Assembly (NCBI GenBank): GCA_035571515.1
Contig: DATNCQ010000042.1
Span: forward strand, 3,954 to 67,953
Direction: 5' to 3'
DNA from: Gp6-AA40 sp035571515
GTDB lineage: Bacteria > Acidobacteriota > Vicinamibacteria > Vicinamibacterales > UBA2999
Length of the DNA stretch: 64,000 bases
Position numbers and translations under genes: made by a program. Below the pieces are notes generated by a model that was not told the origin of the DNA, did not search any database, and saw only the letters and a list, made by a program, of their open reading frames with translations. Shown here one piece after another: positions 25,282 to 33,224 of the stretch (position 1 is the stretch's first letter; every line of letters begins with the position of its first letter).

Positions 25282-26355
25282 ATGCAAGACGTAGAAGTCG
25301 GCGCGGAACGGTTCTCCGACGAAGACCGCCTGTACGCCGGCTCGCGCTATCGTGACGTCGTCGACGCGCTCTTGGCGAACCCGTACCAGAAGGTATGGGG
25401 TCGCGAAGGCGAGCCGCCGCTTCCCGACACCGACGTCACCATCAAGACCGTGTTCGGCGGACTGCTGTCGCGCGGCAGGCCGCCGCGCTTCGAACGCGCG
25501 TCCGAGCGCTCGCTCGACTCCGCCGCGGACCTGCGGTGGGGCCCCGATCGAAAAGGCTTCAGGCGCTTCCTTCACCCCGACGGCGTCTGCCTGCTCGGCC
25601 GATGGCAGATCAGCGAAGACACTCCCTACACCGGCTACTTTTCCCGCGGCAGCTCGGCGCTCGTGGCCGCGCGGTTCTCGAGCGGCGCCGGCGGCTCGCG
25701 GCGCGGGCAGATTCGATCGATGGCGCTCGTCGGCAAGCTGTTTCCGACGACGGACCCCGACCACGCGGCGCCGTTGCGAACGGCGAACTTCATCACGCAG
25801 GAGGACATCGGCGGCACGAACACGGTGTCCATCAACGACGCGGAACTGCGGAACGCCCCCGACGTGACGGTGTTTCGTCGCGGTCCTGCCGGGACCATCC
25901 TGATCAAGGTCGCGTCCGTCTTCCAGCGCGTCGACCAGCAGCCGACCATCCGCCAGGTCTATCCGATTGCGGAGCTCGGCAAGCCCGCGGACCGGCCGAC
26001 ACGGGCGCCGCAGTTCATGCGGCTGCGCGTCGCCCCCGGGCAGCCCGTGATTCCCGGTGCCACCCTCGACGTCCGCGACGAGGTGATGGCCCACATCTTC
26101 GACCGCGGCGATCCGGCGCCGAAGCGGACGCTCACCTTCACCATCGAGACCACGGACGAGGGGAAGACATCGGGCTCGCCGTTCCGCGTGCGCCGGACGT
26201 TCGCCAACTGGCGGCGCATCGGGACGATGGTCTTCGACAACGCGGTCATCTCGTACAACGGCGACGCGGTCATCCACTTCACGCACCCGACGTGGCGCGA
26301 GGATCGCAACGATCCGTCCACCGCGACGCGCGTCAACGGGATGAAGGTCCGGTAA
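25282..26355 (+). CDS. Catalase-like superfamily hypothetical protein
   Basis: A 357-residue protein without a signal peptide. The segment HPDGVCLLGRWQISEDTPYTGYF, followed by RSMALVGKLFPTTDP and RTANFITQEDIGG, resembles heme-catalase-like barrel proteins. Catalase hallmarks such as the distal His-Asn pair and the proximal tyrosine motif were not identified, so peroxide breakdown should not be assumed. The family call is tentative. Confidence 0.6.
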   Translation: MQDVEVGAERFSDEDRLYAGSRYRDVVDALLANPYQKVWGREGEPPLPDTDVTIKTVFGGLLSRGRPPRFERASERSLDSAADLRWGPDRKGFRRFLHPDGVCLLGRWQISEDTPYTGYFSRGSSALVAARFSSGAGGSRRGQIRSMALVGKLFPTTDPDHAAPLRTANFITQEDIGGTNTVSINDAELRNAPDVTVFRRGPAGTILIKVASVFQRVDQQPTIRQVYPIAELGKPADRPTRAPQFMRLRVAPGQPVIPGATLDVRDEVMAHIFDRGDPAPKRTLTFTIETTDEGKTSGSPFRVRRTFANWRRIGTMVFDNAVISYNGDAVIHFTHPTWREDRNDPSTATRVNGMKVR

Positions 26356-26374
26356 CTCGCGAGCGGGGGGCCAA

Positions 26375-26965
26375 TCACCCTGCGGGCGAAGGACGCCGGC
26401 GAAACCATCGCCGCACGGTCCGCACGATGACCACCGCGAAGACGGCGATGAGTGCGAGGACGGCGACCGCGATCGCAAGCGCGATTACGGGATGCGCCAG
26501 CGCGGTGTAGCCGAGGCCGACGGCGAAGACGTCCTCGCCGAGGCTGAGGAACCAGTTCGAAAATGGCTCGGGGCTGGCGTTGGCGGCGGCACGCGTGCTG
26601 GTCTTCGTGAGATGGCTGCTCGCGGCGACCGCTCCGCCGAGCAGCGCGATCAGCGTCTTGACGGTCGGCGAGGCGTCGCCGAGCGTGGTGACCGCAATCA
26701 GCGCCCCGCCGACGGGGCGGATTAAGGTGTGGACGGCATCCCACAGCGTGTCGAAATAGGGGATCTTGTCCGCGAAGAACTCGACCACGTACATGACGAT
26801 GGCGGCAACGATGATGATGTCGTTGTCGAAGACCTTGAACTGGTCGGGGAGCGCCACCCAGCCGTAGCGCTCCGCCAGGCCAAGGATCGCGACCGTCGCG
26901 TACAGGTTGACACCCGCCGCCAGCGAGAAGCCAAGCGTGCGACCGAGGGTCGCGAGCGCGTCCAC
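26375..26965 (-). CDS. DUF4126 family membrane protein
   Basis: A 196-residue integral membrane protein with about four to five hydrophobic helices. Its start (LGRTLGFSLAAGVNLYATVAILGLAERYGW) and the segment YVVEFFADKIPYFDTLWDAVHTLIRPVGGAL match DUF4126. Function unknown. It is immediately downstream of the cyclase gene on the same strand (4-bp gap). Confidence 0.87.
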   Translation of the reverse strand: MDALATLGRTLGFSLAAGVNLYATVAILGLAERYGWVALPDQFKVFDNDIIIVAAIVMYVVEFFADKIPYFDTLWDAVHTLIRPVGGALIAVTTLGDASPTVKTLIALLGGAVAASSHLTKTSTRAAANASPEPFSNWFLSLGEDVFAVGLGYTALAHPVIALAIAVAVLALIAVFAVVIVRTVRRWFRRRPSPAG

Positions 26966-26969
26966 GCTG

Positions 26970-27926
26970 TCAGCGTATCGCGATCGGCGCCACGGTGGAC
27001 CCCGTGGCGCCGACCAGCTTCAGCGGCTCGACGATGAGCGCGAACTCGTAGGCGCGCTGCGCCGCGAGCTCGTCGAGCCTGAGGTTCTCCAGCAGGAAGA
27101 TCCCGTTCACGACGAGCGCGATCTGGTGGATCGGGTTCGACAGCTTCGTGTCGGGGCTCGGGGTCACGTTGACGGGCGCGGTGTCGGCGCCGATCAGCAT
27201 CACGTCCTGCCGGGCGAGCCACTCGGAGCCGGCCACGTCCACACCCGGGTTGGTCCGCATGTAGCGGTCGTTCTCCTTCCCCCACAGCCGGCCCCAGCCT
27301 GTGTGCAGGAGCACCGCGTCGCCCGGCTGCAGCGTGAGCTGCTGGCGCTGGAGCGCCTGCTGCAGGTCCGCCACGGTGATCTCGTAGGTGTCGGGCAGCA
27401 TCGCCACGCCCTTGAGCGCGGCGATGTCGAGCAGGACGCCGCGCGTCATCAGCGCGCCGATGTTCTCGATGCCAAGCTTGCTGAAGCCGTTGCGCGTGGC
27501 GATGTCGTCGATCTTGAAGCAGTTGTAGAGGCTGTCGCCGATCGTCTGGTGCGCGAAGCCGTCGAACTGCGTGCCGACCTGGCCGATTTCCGCCAGCACG
27601 ATCTCCTCGTTGCTGCCGCGGCGGTTCGAGCCGGCGAGCGGCGCGGTGCGCTTGGTGTGCAGCTCGAACGTGCGGGTGCTCTGCAGCGGCATTGTCTCCT
27701 CGAGCCGCCGTCCCAGCTCGAACACCTGGCCCGTGCGAATCAGCCGCGCGGCGCGGAGCACGGTGTCGGGCTTCATGTGATTCGCGGCGCCCCGCTGGTC
27801 GCCCGCGCCCCATTTCGACGGGCAGCGCTGGCTGTCGGCCGGCGGGTTCCAGGTCTGCGCGGCGGCGCGCGACGCGCCGAGGCCCGCGAAGAATGCCGCG
27901 AGGACGACGATGATCATCGGTCGCAT
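26970..27926 (-). CDS. Secreted cyclase/kynurenine-formamidase-like protein
   Basis: A 318-residue exported member of the cyclase family (PF04199). The metal motif, usually HxGTHxDxxxH, reads QVGTQFDGFAHQ, so Gln replaces the first two histidines while Asp and the last His stay. ENIGALMTRGVLLDIAALKG and GDAVLLHTGWG are typical of the secreted subfamily. A signal peptide ends near RAAAQ. It may hydrolyse an amide or lactone in the periplasm. The changed ligands occur in some relatives and need not mean loss of function. An array of GTAGGG-type repeats lies before its start. Confidence 0.82.
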   Translation of the reverse strand: MRPMIIVVLAAFFAGLGASRAAAQTWNPPADSQRCPSKWGAGDQRGAANHMKPDTVLRAARLIRTGQVFELGRRLEETMPLQSTRTFELHTKRTAPLAGSNRRGSNEEIVLAEIGQVGTQFDGFAHQTIGDSLYNCFKIDDIATRNGFSKLGIENIGALMTRGVLLDIAALKGVAMLPDTYEITVADLQQALQRQQLTLQPGDAVLLHTGWGRLWGKENDRYMRTNPGVDVAGSEWLARQDVMLIGADTAPVNVTPSPDTKLSNPIHQIALVVNGIFLLENLRLDELAAQRAYEFALIVEPLKLVGATGSTVAPIAIR

Positions 27927-27938
27927 GGTGTGCTCCTC

Positions 27939-28017
27939 GGCGGGTCCGAAGGACCCGCCCTACGCCAGGCCCAAAAAGGACCCGCCCTACGCGACGTTCA
28001 AAAGGACCCGCCCTGCG
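27939..28017 (-). repeat. GTAGGG-type hairpin plus two half copies
   Basis: A perfect 9-bp stem (GGCGGGTCC / GGACCCGCC, GAA loop) at 27939-27959 is followed by two more copies of the AAGGACCCGCCC half at 27976 and 28002, spaced 26-27 bp. The array fills the gap between the cytochrome stop and the cyclase start. Confidence 0.7.
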
Positions 28018-28018
28018 A

Positions 28019-28978
28019 TCAGCGCGGCGGAAGCGACCCGAGGTACGCCGCAATCGCGATGATGTCCTCTTCCGACAGCTTCGCGACCGGCTTCTTCATC
28101 AGCGCGGCGTTGGCGCCGGCGCTCGTGCCGTTCTGCATGGTGATCAGCTGCCGCGCGATGTAGACGGGTTGCAGCCCCGCGATGCGCGGCACCTCGCCGA
28201 GACCCGTGAGCGCGTCGCCGTGGCAGATGGCGCACTGGATCGTCTTGCCGGATCCTCCGGTCTGGACGAGCGCCTTCCCCTTCGCGATGCTGCCGGGCGG
28301 CACGTACGCGGTGAACCCCGAGTGCGGATCGCGAATCGTCGTGCGCATCGGGTCGTCGGGAACCTCGATGATGCGGCGGCCGATCGGCTCGGTGCCACCC
28401 TCCGGCATGATGCGGCGATGCCGCGCGTCGGCGCTGACGTACGTCTTCGGCGGCGTCGCGGTCTCGACGACCCTCACGAAGGGCATCGGCTTGACCGCCG
28501 CGAAGTATTCGGCCGCCTGCCGCACGTCCTCGTCCGGAACGGCGCGCGCGATGGGTCCCATGCGCGCCTCCTCTTTCCGCGCGCCGCTCTTGAAGTAGCC
28601 CATCTGCCGGATGATGTACTCGGCCGGCATGCCGGCGATGTCGGCGGATTCGGGATGCCCCTGCCCCGACATCAGGTGGCACGAGCCGCACGCGTTCGGC
28701 ATCGGTCCCTTCACGCTGCGCGGCGGCGCCGGGTGCTCGTCGGGGAACCAGTCCGGCGGGTTCGCGTTGCCGGCCACCGCCGACGCCTCCATCTCCCTGG
28801 CGGCGCCCGGCGGGCGGACGACGGCGGGGACCTTCGGTTCCGGCGGCTGCACTTTGTCCGGGATGTTGAAGGCCCAGTCGGGCAGCCCGTTCGGAATCGT
28901 CGTCGGCGCCGGGTTCTGCGCGGCGGCGACGAGCGTGAACAACGCGAGGAACAGCAGGATCTCAATCGCGTGGCGCAT
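28019..28978 (-). CDS. Secreted diheme cytochrome c
   Basis: A 319-residue exported protein with signal peptide about 1-20 and two heme sites, CGSCH (97-101) and CAICH (249-253). The pattern GMPAEYIIRQMGYFKSG and AGLQPVYIARQLITMQNG places it with tandem cytochrome c4/c553-type proteins. The long Pro-rich N-terminal spacer is unusual. It is the first gene of a minus-strand trio with the cyclase and DUF4126. A periplasmic electron carrier is likely. Confidence 0.9.
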   Translation of the reverse strand: MRHAIEILLFLALFTLVAAAQNPAPTTIPNGLPDWAFNIPDKVQPPEPKVPAVVRPPGAAREMEASAVAGNANPPDWFPDEHPAPPRSVKGPMPNACGSCHLMSGQGHPESADIAGMPAEYIIRQMGYFKSGARKEEARMGPIARAVPDEDVRQAAEYFAAVKPMPFVRVVETATPPKTYVSADARHRRIMPEGGTEPIGRRIIEVPDDPMRTTIRDPHSGFTAYVPPGSIAKGKALVQTGGSGKTIQCAICHGDALTGLGEVPRIAGLQPVYIARQLITMQNGTSAGANAALMKKPVAKLSEEDIIAIAAYLGSLPPR

Positions 28979-29047
28979 GTGTCCTCCGAAACGTCCGCAT
29001 CATATCCCCTCACGACTCAGCCGTGGCCACCGCGCTACACTGCGATT

Positions 29048-29236
29048 GTGGAGCTGAAAAACGTCCAGGAGGACGAGCAGGAGCTGAAACTCCGTCTCCT
29101 CCGCATGCATCAACTTCGTATCGATCTCGAACAGACGATCAAGGACGTAGACCGCCACCGCGAGGAGCTCGTTCGCATCAAGCAGGAGGTCGAAGAGCTC
29201 ACGCGCGTCCTCGAGCGACGCAAGGACGACAAGTAG
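29048..29236 (+). CDS. Small coiled-coil protein
   Basis: A 62-residue highly charged helical protein (MHQLRIDLEQTIKDVDRHREELVRIKQEVEELTRVLERR) with clear heptad spacing of Leu/Ile/Val. The GTG at 29048 is the likely start, although no good ribosome binding site is seen. Function unknown; DNA- or protein-bridging by coiled coil is possible. Confidence 0.5.
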   Translation: MELKNVQEDEQELKLRLLRMHQLRIDLEQTIKDVDRHREELVRIKQEVEELTRVLERRKDDK

Positions 29237-29456
29237 CCAGCTCGCCCGGAACCCCGCCGACAGCCGATACGCGACCGTTCCCGCAGGCAGACTTCCGCCC
29301 GGCGCGATGACTTCTGTCTGCCGGGTGGTACCCCCTCGTACCTCGCGCAGAGACTCGGGCCCGTCTTGGAATGGTTCGCCGCTTGCACCGGCTCGCGCGC
29401 TTGCGCCTGCTCCGGCGCAAGCAGCGACAAACGCCTCCAAGCCCCCCGGAGGATAT
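29237..29456 (+). other. Structured 5' leader of the copper-radical-oxidase-like gene
   Basis: A 220-bp gene-free stretch holds a perfect 9-bp hairpin (GCTTGCGCC at 29399-29407, GGCGCAAGC at 29414-29422) ending 34 bp before the start codon, and a GGCAGAC/GTCTGCC pair upstream. No known riboswitch class was recognised. Confidence 0.45.
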
Positions 29457-31832
29457 ATGCGTGAGGTACGTACTAGAAGGCGTGTGGACGTACGGTCCAT
29501 CGCCGCAGCGATGCTCGTCGCTGCCGCCATAGCCAGCTTCGGTCTCGATCGCGTCGCCGCGCAGGCGCCGCCGAATGTTCAAGGACAGTGGGCCACGGCG
29601 TCGCTGCTGATGCCCATCAATCCCGTCCATATTGCGGTGACTCATACGGGCACCGTGCTCGTGGTCGCCGGCTCGGGCAACGTCGCCACCGAGACGAATT
29701 TCCGCGCCGCCGTCTGGGATCTCGCGGCGGGCACCATCACCACGCAGCCCGTGGGGTGGGACATGTTCTGCAATGCCATCGTCGCGCTGCCGGACGGCCG
29801 CCTGCTCGTCAACGGCGGAACCCTGCAGTACGACCCGTTTCACGGGCAGCCGCGCAACACGGTGTTCGATCCGGCCCTCGGCGTCTTCAGCGACGTGCAG
29901 AACATGGCGCACGGACGCTGGTATCCGACCGTCACGGCACTCGGCGACGGCCGCATCATGACGTTCTCGGGGCTCAACGAGACCGGCGGGACCAACTCCG
30001 CCGTCGAAATCTACACGCCGGGCACGGGATGGAGCGCGGAATTCGCCGCCGGCTGGACGCCGCCGCTCTATCCGCGCATGCACCTGCTGCCGGACGGACG
30101 CGTCTTCTACTCCGGATCGGGGACGGGTTCGAGGTTCTTCAACCCGGCGACGCATGCCTGGACCGGCGTCGTCGCGAACACGAACTACGCGAATGGCCGT
30201 ATGTACGGCGCGTCGGTCCTGCTGCCGCTCACGCCGGCCAACGGCTACAGGCCGCGCGTGATGATCATGGGCGGCGGAAGCCCGGCGACCGCGACTACCG
30301 AAATCATCGATCTCTCGGCGCCGACGCCGCAGTGGCAGTTCGGCCCCGCGATGTCGCAGCCGCGCATCGAGATGAACGCGACGATCCTGCCCAACGGCAA
30401 GGTGCTGGCGATGGGCGGGTCGCTCAACGACGAGGACGCGGCCACTGCAAGCCTGAACGCCGATCTCTACGACCCCGCGACCAACACCTTCTCACCTGCG
30501 GGCAGCAACAGCTTCGCGCGTCTCTATCACTCGGGCTCGCTGCTGCTGCCCGACGCGACCGTGATGCTGACGGGCGGCAACCCGGCGCGCGGCTCCTACG
30601 AGCAGCACACGGAGATCTATTCGCCCCCGTACCTGTTCAACAGCGACGGCACCCGCGCCGCACGGCCGGCGATCACCGACGTGAGCCCGGCGGCGTTCAA
30701 CTACGGCGGCTCCTTCCAGGTGTTCACGCCTGCCGCTGCCAGCATCGGCTCTGTCGTGCTGATGCGCCCCGGCGCGGCGACGCACGCCTTCGACATGGAG
30801 CAGCGCCTCGTCGGCCTGTCGTTCACCGCGGGCGCGGGCGTCCTCAACGTGACGGCGCCGCCCAACGGCAACATCGCGCCGCCGGGCTATTACATGCTCT
30901 TCGCGCTGACCTCCGGCGGCGTTCCGTCGGTCGCGACGTTCGTGCACCTGTCCGCCGGCGCGCCGAACCAGGCGCCGACGGCGACGATCACGAACCCGGC
31001 CTCGAACGTCTCTATCAACGCGGGCCAGTCGGTGTCGTTCGCGGGCAGCGGCAGCGATCCTGACGGGACCATCAACGCGTATGCGTGGACGTTCCCCGGC
31101 GGCACGCCTTCGTCGAGCAACGTGGCGACCCCGGGCAACGTGACCTACGCCACCGCTGGGACCTACACGGCGTCGTTCACGGTGACCGACAACGGCGGGC
31201 TGAAGAGTCCTGCCGCAACGAGGACGCTTACGGTGCGCGATTTCTCGCTCTCCGCGACCCCCTCGTCGCAGGCGGTCTCTCCGGGTGGCAGCGCGAGCTA
31301 TACGGCGACGGTGGGCGCACTCTCGGGCTTCGCCGGAACCGTCACGTTCGGCGTCACCGGTCTTCCGTCCGGTGCCACCGCGTCATTCACCCCCGCCTCG
31401 GTGACGGGGTCGGGTTCGTCGACACTCAACGTGACGACGAGCGGGACGACGCCGCAGGGGAATTACGCGCTGACGATTACCGGCACGAGCGGATCGCTGA
31501 GCCACAGCGTCAACGTGACGCTCGCCGTGAACGGCGATTTCTCGATTACCGCGTCGCCGTCCAGCGTGACGGTGGCGCGCGACGGCACGGCCACCTACAC
31601 GGTGACGATCGCGGCCGGCGCCGGGTTCTCCGGCACGGTGACGCTCTCGGCGAGCGGGTTGCCGAGAGGCGCCACGGCCACGTTCGCCCCCGCCTCGGTG
31701 GTGAATGCCGGGACGTCCGTGTTCACGGTGAACACGAAGAAGAACACCCCGCGCGGGACTTCCGTGCTGATCGTCAACGGGACGAGCGGCAACCGCGTCC
31801 ATTCGGCGAGCGTCACCCTCGTCGTGCAGTAG
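29457..31832 (+). CDS. Secreted copper-radical-oxidase-like kelch protein with PKD and Ig-like domains
   Basis: A 791-residue exported protein. Residues 45-395 form a kelch propeller like galactose oxidase/GlxA, and residues 400-500 are the C-terminal E-set domain. All ligand positions of copper radical oxidases appear kept: Cys105 (WDMFC) for the Cys-Tyr crosslink, Tyr156 (RWYPTV), Tyr357 and His358 (LYHS), and His443 (THAFD). A PKD-type domain (about 505-595) and two Ig-like repeats follow. GGAGG stands 5 bp before the ATG. Oxidation of an alcohol or glycan to an aldehyde with H2O2 release is expected of the family; the substrate is unknown. Confidence 0.85.
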   Translation: MREVRTRRRVDVRSIAAAMLVAAAIASFGLDRVAAQAPPNVQGQWATASLLMPINPVHIAVTHTGTVLVVAGSGNVATETNFRAAVWDLAAGTITTQPVGWDMFCNAIVALPDGRLLVNGGTLQYDPFHGQPRNTVFDPALGVFSDVQNMAHGRWYPTVTALGDGRIMTFSGLNETGGTNSAVEIYTPGTGWSAEFAAGWTPPLYPRMHLLPDGRVFYSGSGTGSRFFNPATHAWTGVVANTNYANGRMYGASVLLPLTPANGYRPRVMIMGGGSPATATTEIIDLSAPTPQWQFGPAMSQPRIEMNATILPNGKVLAMGGSLNDEDAATASLNADLYDPATNTFSPAGSNSFARLYHSGSLLLPDATVMLTGGNPARGSYEQHTEIYSPPYLFNSDGTRAARPAITDVSPAAFNYGGSFQVFTPAAASIGSVVLMRPGAATHAFDMEQRLVGLSFTAGAGVLNVTAPPNGNIAPPGYYMLFALTSGGVPSVATFVHLSAGAPNQAPTATITNPASNVSINAGQSVSFAGSGSDPDGTINAYAWTFPGGTPSSSNVATPGNVTYATAGTYTASFTVTDNGGLKSPAATRTLTVRDFSLSATPSSQAVSPGGSASYTATVGALSGFAGTVTFGVTGLPSGATASFTPASVTGSGSSTLNVTTSGTTPQGNYALTITGTSGSLSHSVNVTLAVNGDFSITASPSSVTVARDGTATYTVTIAAGAGFSGTVTLSASGLPRGATATFAPASVVNAGTSVFTVNTKKNTPRGTSVLIVNGTSGNRVHSASVTLVVQ

Positions 31833-31838
31833 CGCGAC

Positions 31839-32954
31839 ATGGGGATCTCTCGCAGGGTTCTGCTTCGACGTATCGGGGCGGCCGCGGCGGGTGCCGCGGC
31901 CATCCCGGCGCTCGCCGAGGCGTCGACTCGGCCGTCCGGACCCATTCGCCTGGACCGGAACGAAAACCCGTACGGCCCCTCACCCGGCGCGATCGCGGCG
32001 ATGCTGGACGCGGTGCGCACCGCGTCCAATCGCTATCCGGGCGCCGATGCGCAGGCGTTGCGGGCGGCGATAGCCCGGCGTCATCGCGTCTCTCAGGACC
32101 AGGTCGTCCTCGGCTGCGGATCGACGGAAATCCTGCGCATGGCGGCGAGCGCATTCCTCGCCGCCCGCAAGACGCTCGTCGTGGCGCGGCCGTCCTTCGA
32201 GCCGATGAGCGAGTGCGCGCGGCGCGTGGGCGCCGAGGCCGTCGCCGTCCCGCTGACGCGCGACTACGGCCACGACCTCACCGCGATGCTCGCGCGGTGC
32301 GATGCGTCGACGGGCCTCGTCTACATCTGCAATCCCAACAACCCGACAGGCACGCTGACGAACCGGCGTGACCTGGAACGGTTCATTCGCGAGGTTCCGG
32401 CGAACGCGTATGTACTGATCGACGAGGCCTATCATCAGTACGTTGGCCAGTCGTCCGACCACGTGTCGTTCGCCGATCGGCCCGTCAACGATGGCCGCGT
32501 CATCGTCGCGCGGACCTTCTCCACCATCTTCGGCCTGGCGGGACTGCGCGTCGGCTATGCGGTGACGTCGCCGGAGACGGCGCGCCTGCTGGCCGGGAGC
32601 GGTCTCGTGGAGAACGTGAACAGCGTCGGGGCACGGGCCGCGATCGCGGCCATCGACGATGCCGATCACCTGCGCCTGAGCGTCGTCCAGAACACCGACG
32701 ACCGCCAGGAATTCATCAACCAGTGCCACGCGCGGATGCTGAAGCCGATCGACTCCGTCGCCAATTTCCTGATGATGAACGCCGGCATGCCGGCGGTGCA
32801 GGTGATCGAGCACTTCAGGACGAACAACGTCCTGATCGCGCCGCCCATCGCCGGGTTCGAGATGTTCGTCCGCGTGTCGCTCGGCACGCCGGCGGAGATG
32901 ACCGAGTTCTGGCGCGTGTGGGATCTGATGCCGGTGCGCAAGACCGCAATGTAG
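31839..32954 (+). CDS. Tat-exported HisC-like aminotransferase fold lacking the PLP lysine
   Basis: A 371-residue protein with the fold of histidinol-phosphate aminotransferases: RLDRNENPYGPSP, CNPNNPTG (164-171), LIDEAYHQY with Asp195, and RTFSTIFGLAGLRVGY. The residue that should be the Schiff-base lysine is Thr229 (codon ACC at 32523-32525), so covalent PLP catalysis looks impossible. The N-terminus SRRVLLRRIGAAAAG is Tat-like, which is odd for a HisC fold. It starts 6 bp after the copper-oxidase-like gene, so the two are probably co-transcribed. It may be a binding protein or a changed enzyme. Confidence 0.83.
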   Translation: MGISRRVLLRRIGAAAAGAAAIPALAEASTRPSGPIRLDRNENPYGPSPGAIAAMLDAVRTASNRYPGADAQALRAAIARRHRVSQDQVVLGCGSTEILRMAASAFLAARKTLVVARPSFEPMSECARRVGAEAVAVPLTRDYGHDLTAMLARCDASTGLVYICNPNNPTGTLTNRRDLERFIREVPANAYVLIDEAYHQYVGQSSDHVSFADRPVNDGRVIVARTFSTIFGLAGLRVGYAVTSPETARLLAGSGLVENVNSVGARAAIAAIDDADHLRLSVVQNTDDRQEFINQCHARMLKPIDSVANFLMMNAGMPAVQVIEHFRTNNVLIAPPIAGFEMFVRVSLGTPAEMTEFWRVWDLMPVRKTAM

Positions 32955-32995
32955 GCGCCTCCACTACTGAACGTTCACGGCTGGTCCGCCTCACG

Positions 32996-33022
32996 GCATC
33001 CGGTGAGCTCTTCACCGGATGC
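32996..33022 (+). terminator. Hairpin after the HisC-like gene
   Basis: A perfect 11-bp stem (GCATCCGGTGA / TCACCGGATGC) with a 5-bp loop lies 41 bp after the stop codon. No T-run follows. The rest of the 270-bp gap before 33225 shows nothing else recognisable. Confidence 0.5.
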
Positions 33023-33224
33023 TGCGACCGTCGAGCGTGACCGGCACGCGGCACATCGCGAACGATTGGACGCAACGTTGTGTCGTCGGCTGCGTCGCCA
33101 CATGGACGGTGCGCTCGCCGGCGCCTTCGCGTTCGGACGCCCTTGACGGCGGCAGCACGGCGGCGCGATTGCCGCTCACAGCATTCCGTCACCACCGGGG
33201 CCGGGCGTTTGCAGCTCCACGGCC

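Noticed and set aside
29000..29530. A minus-strand frame of 176 codons over the coiled-coil gene and leader
   Set aside because: No start site or domain; it overlaps the better supported plus-strand genes.
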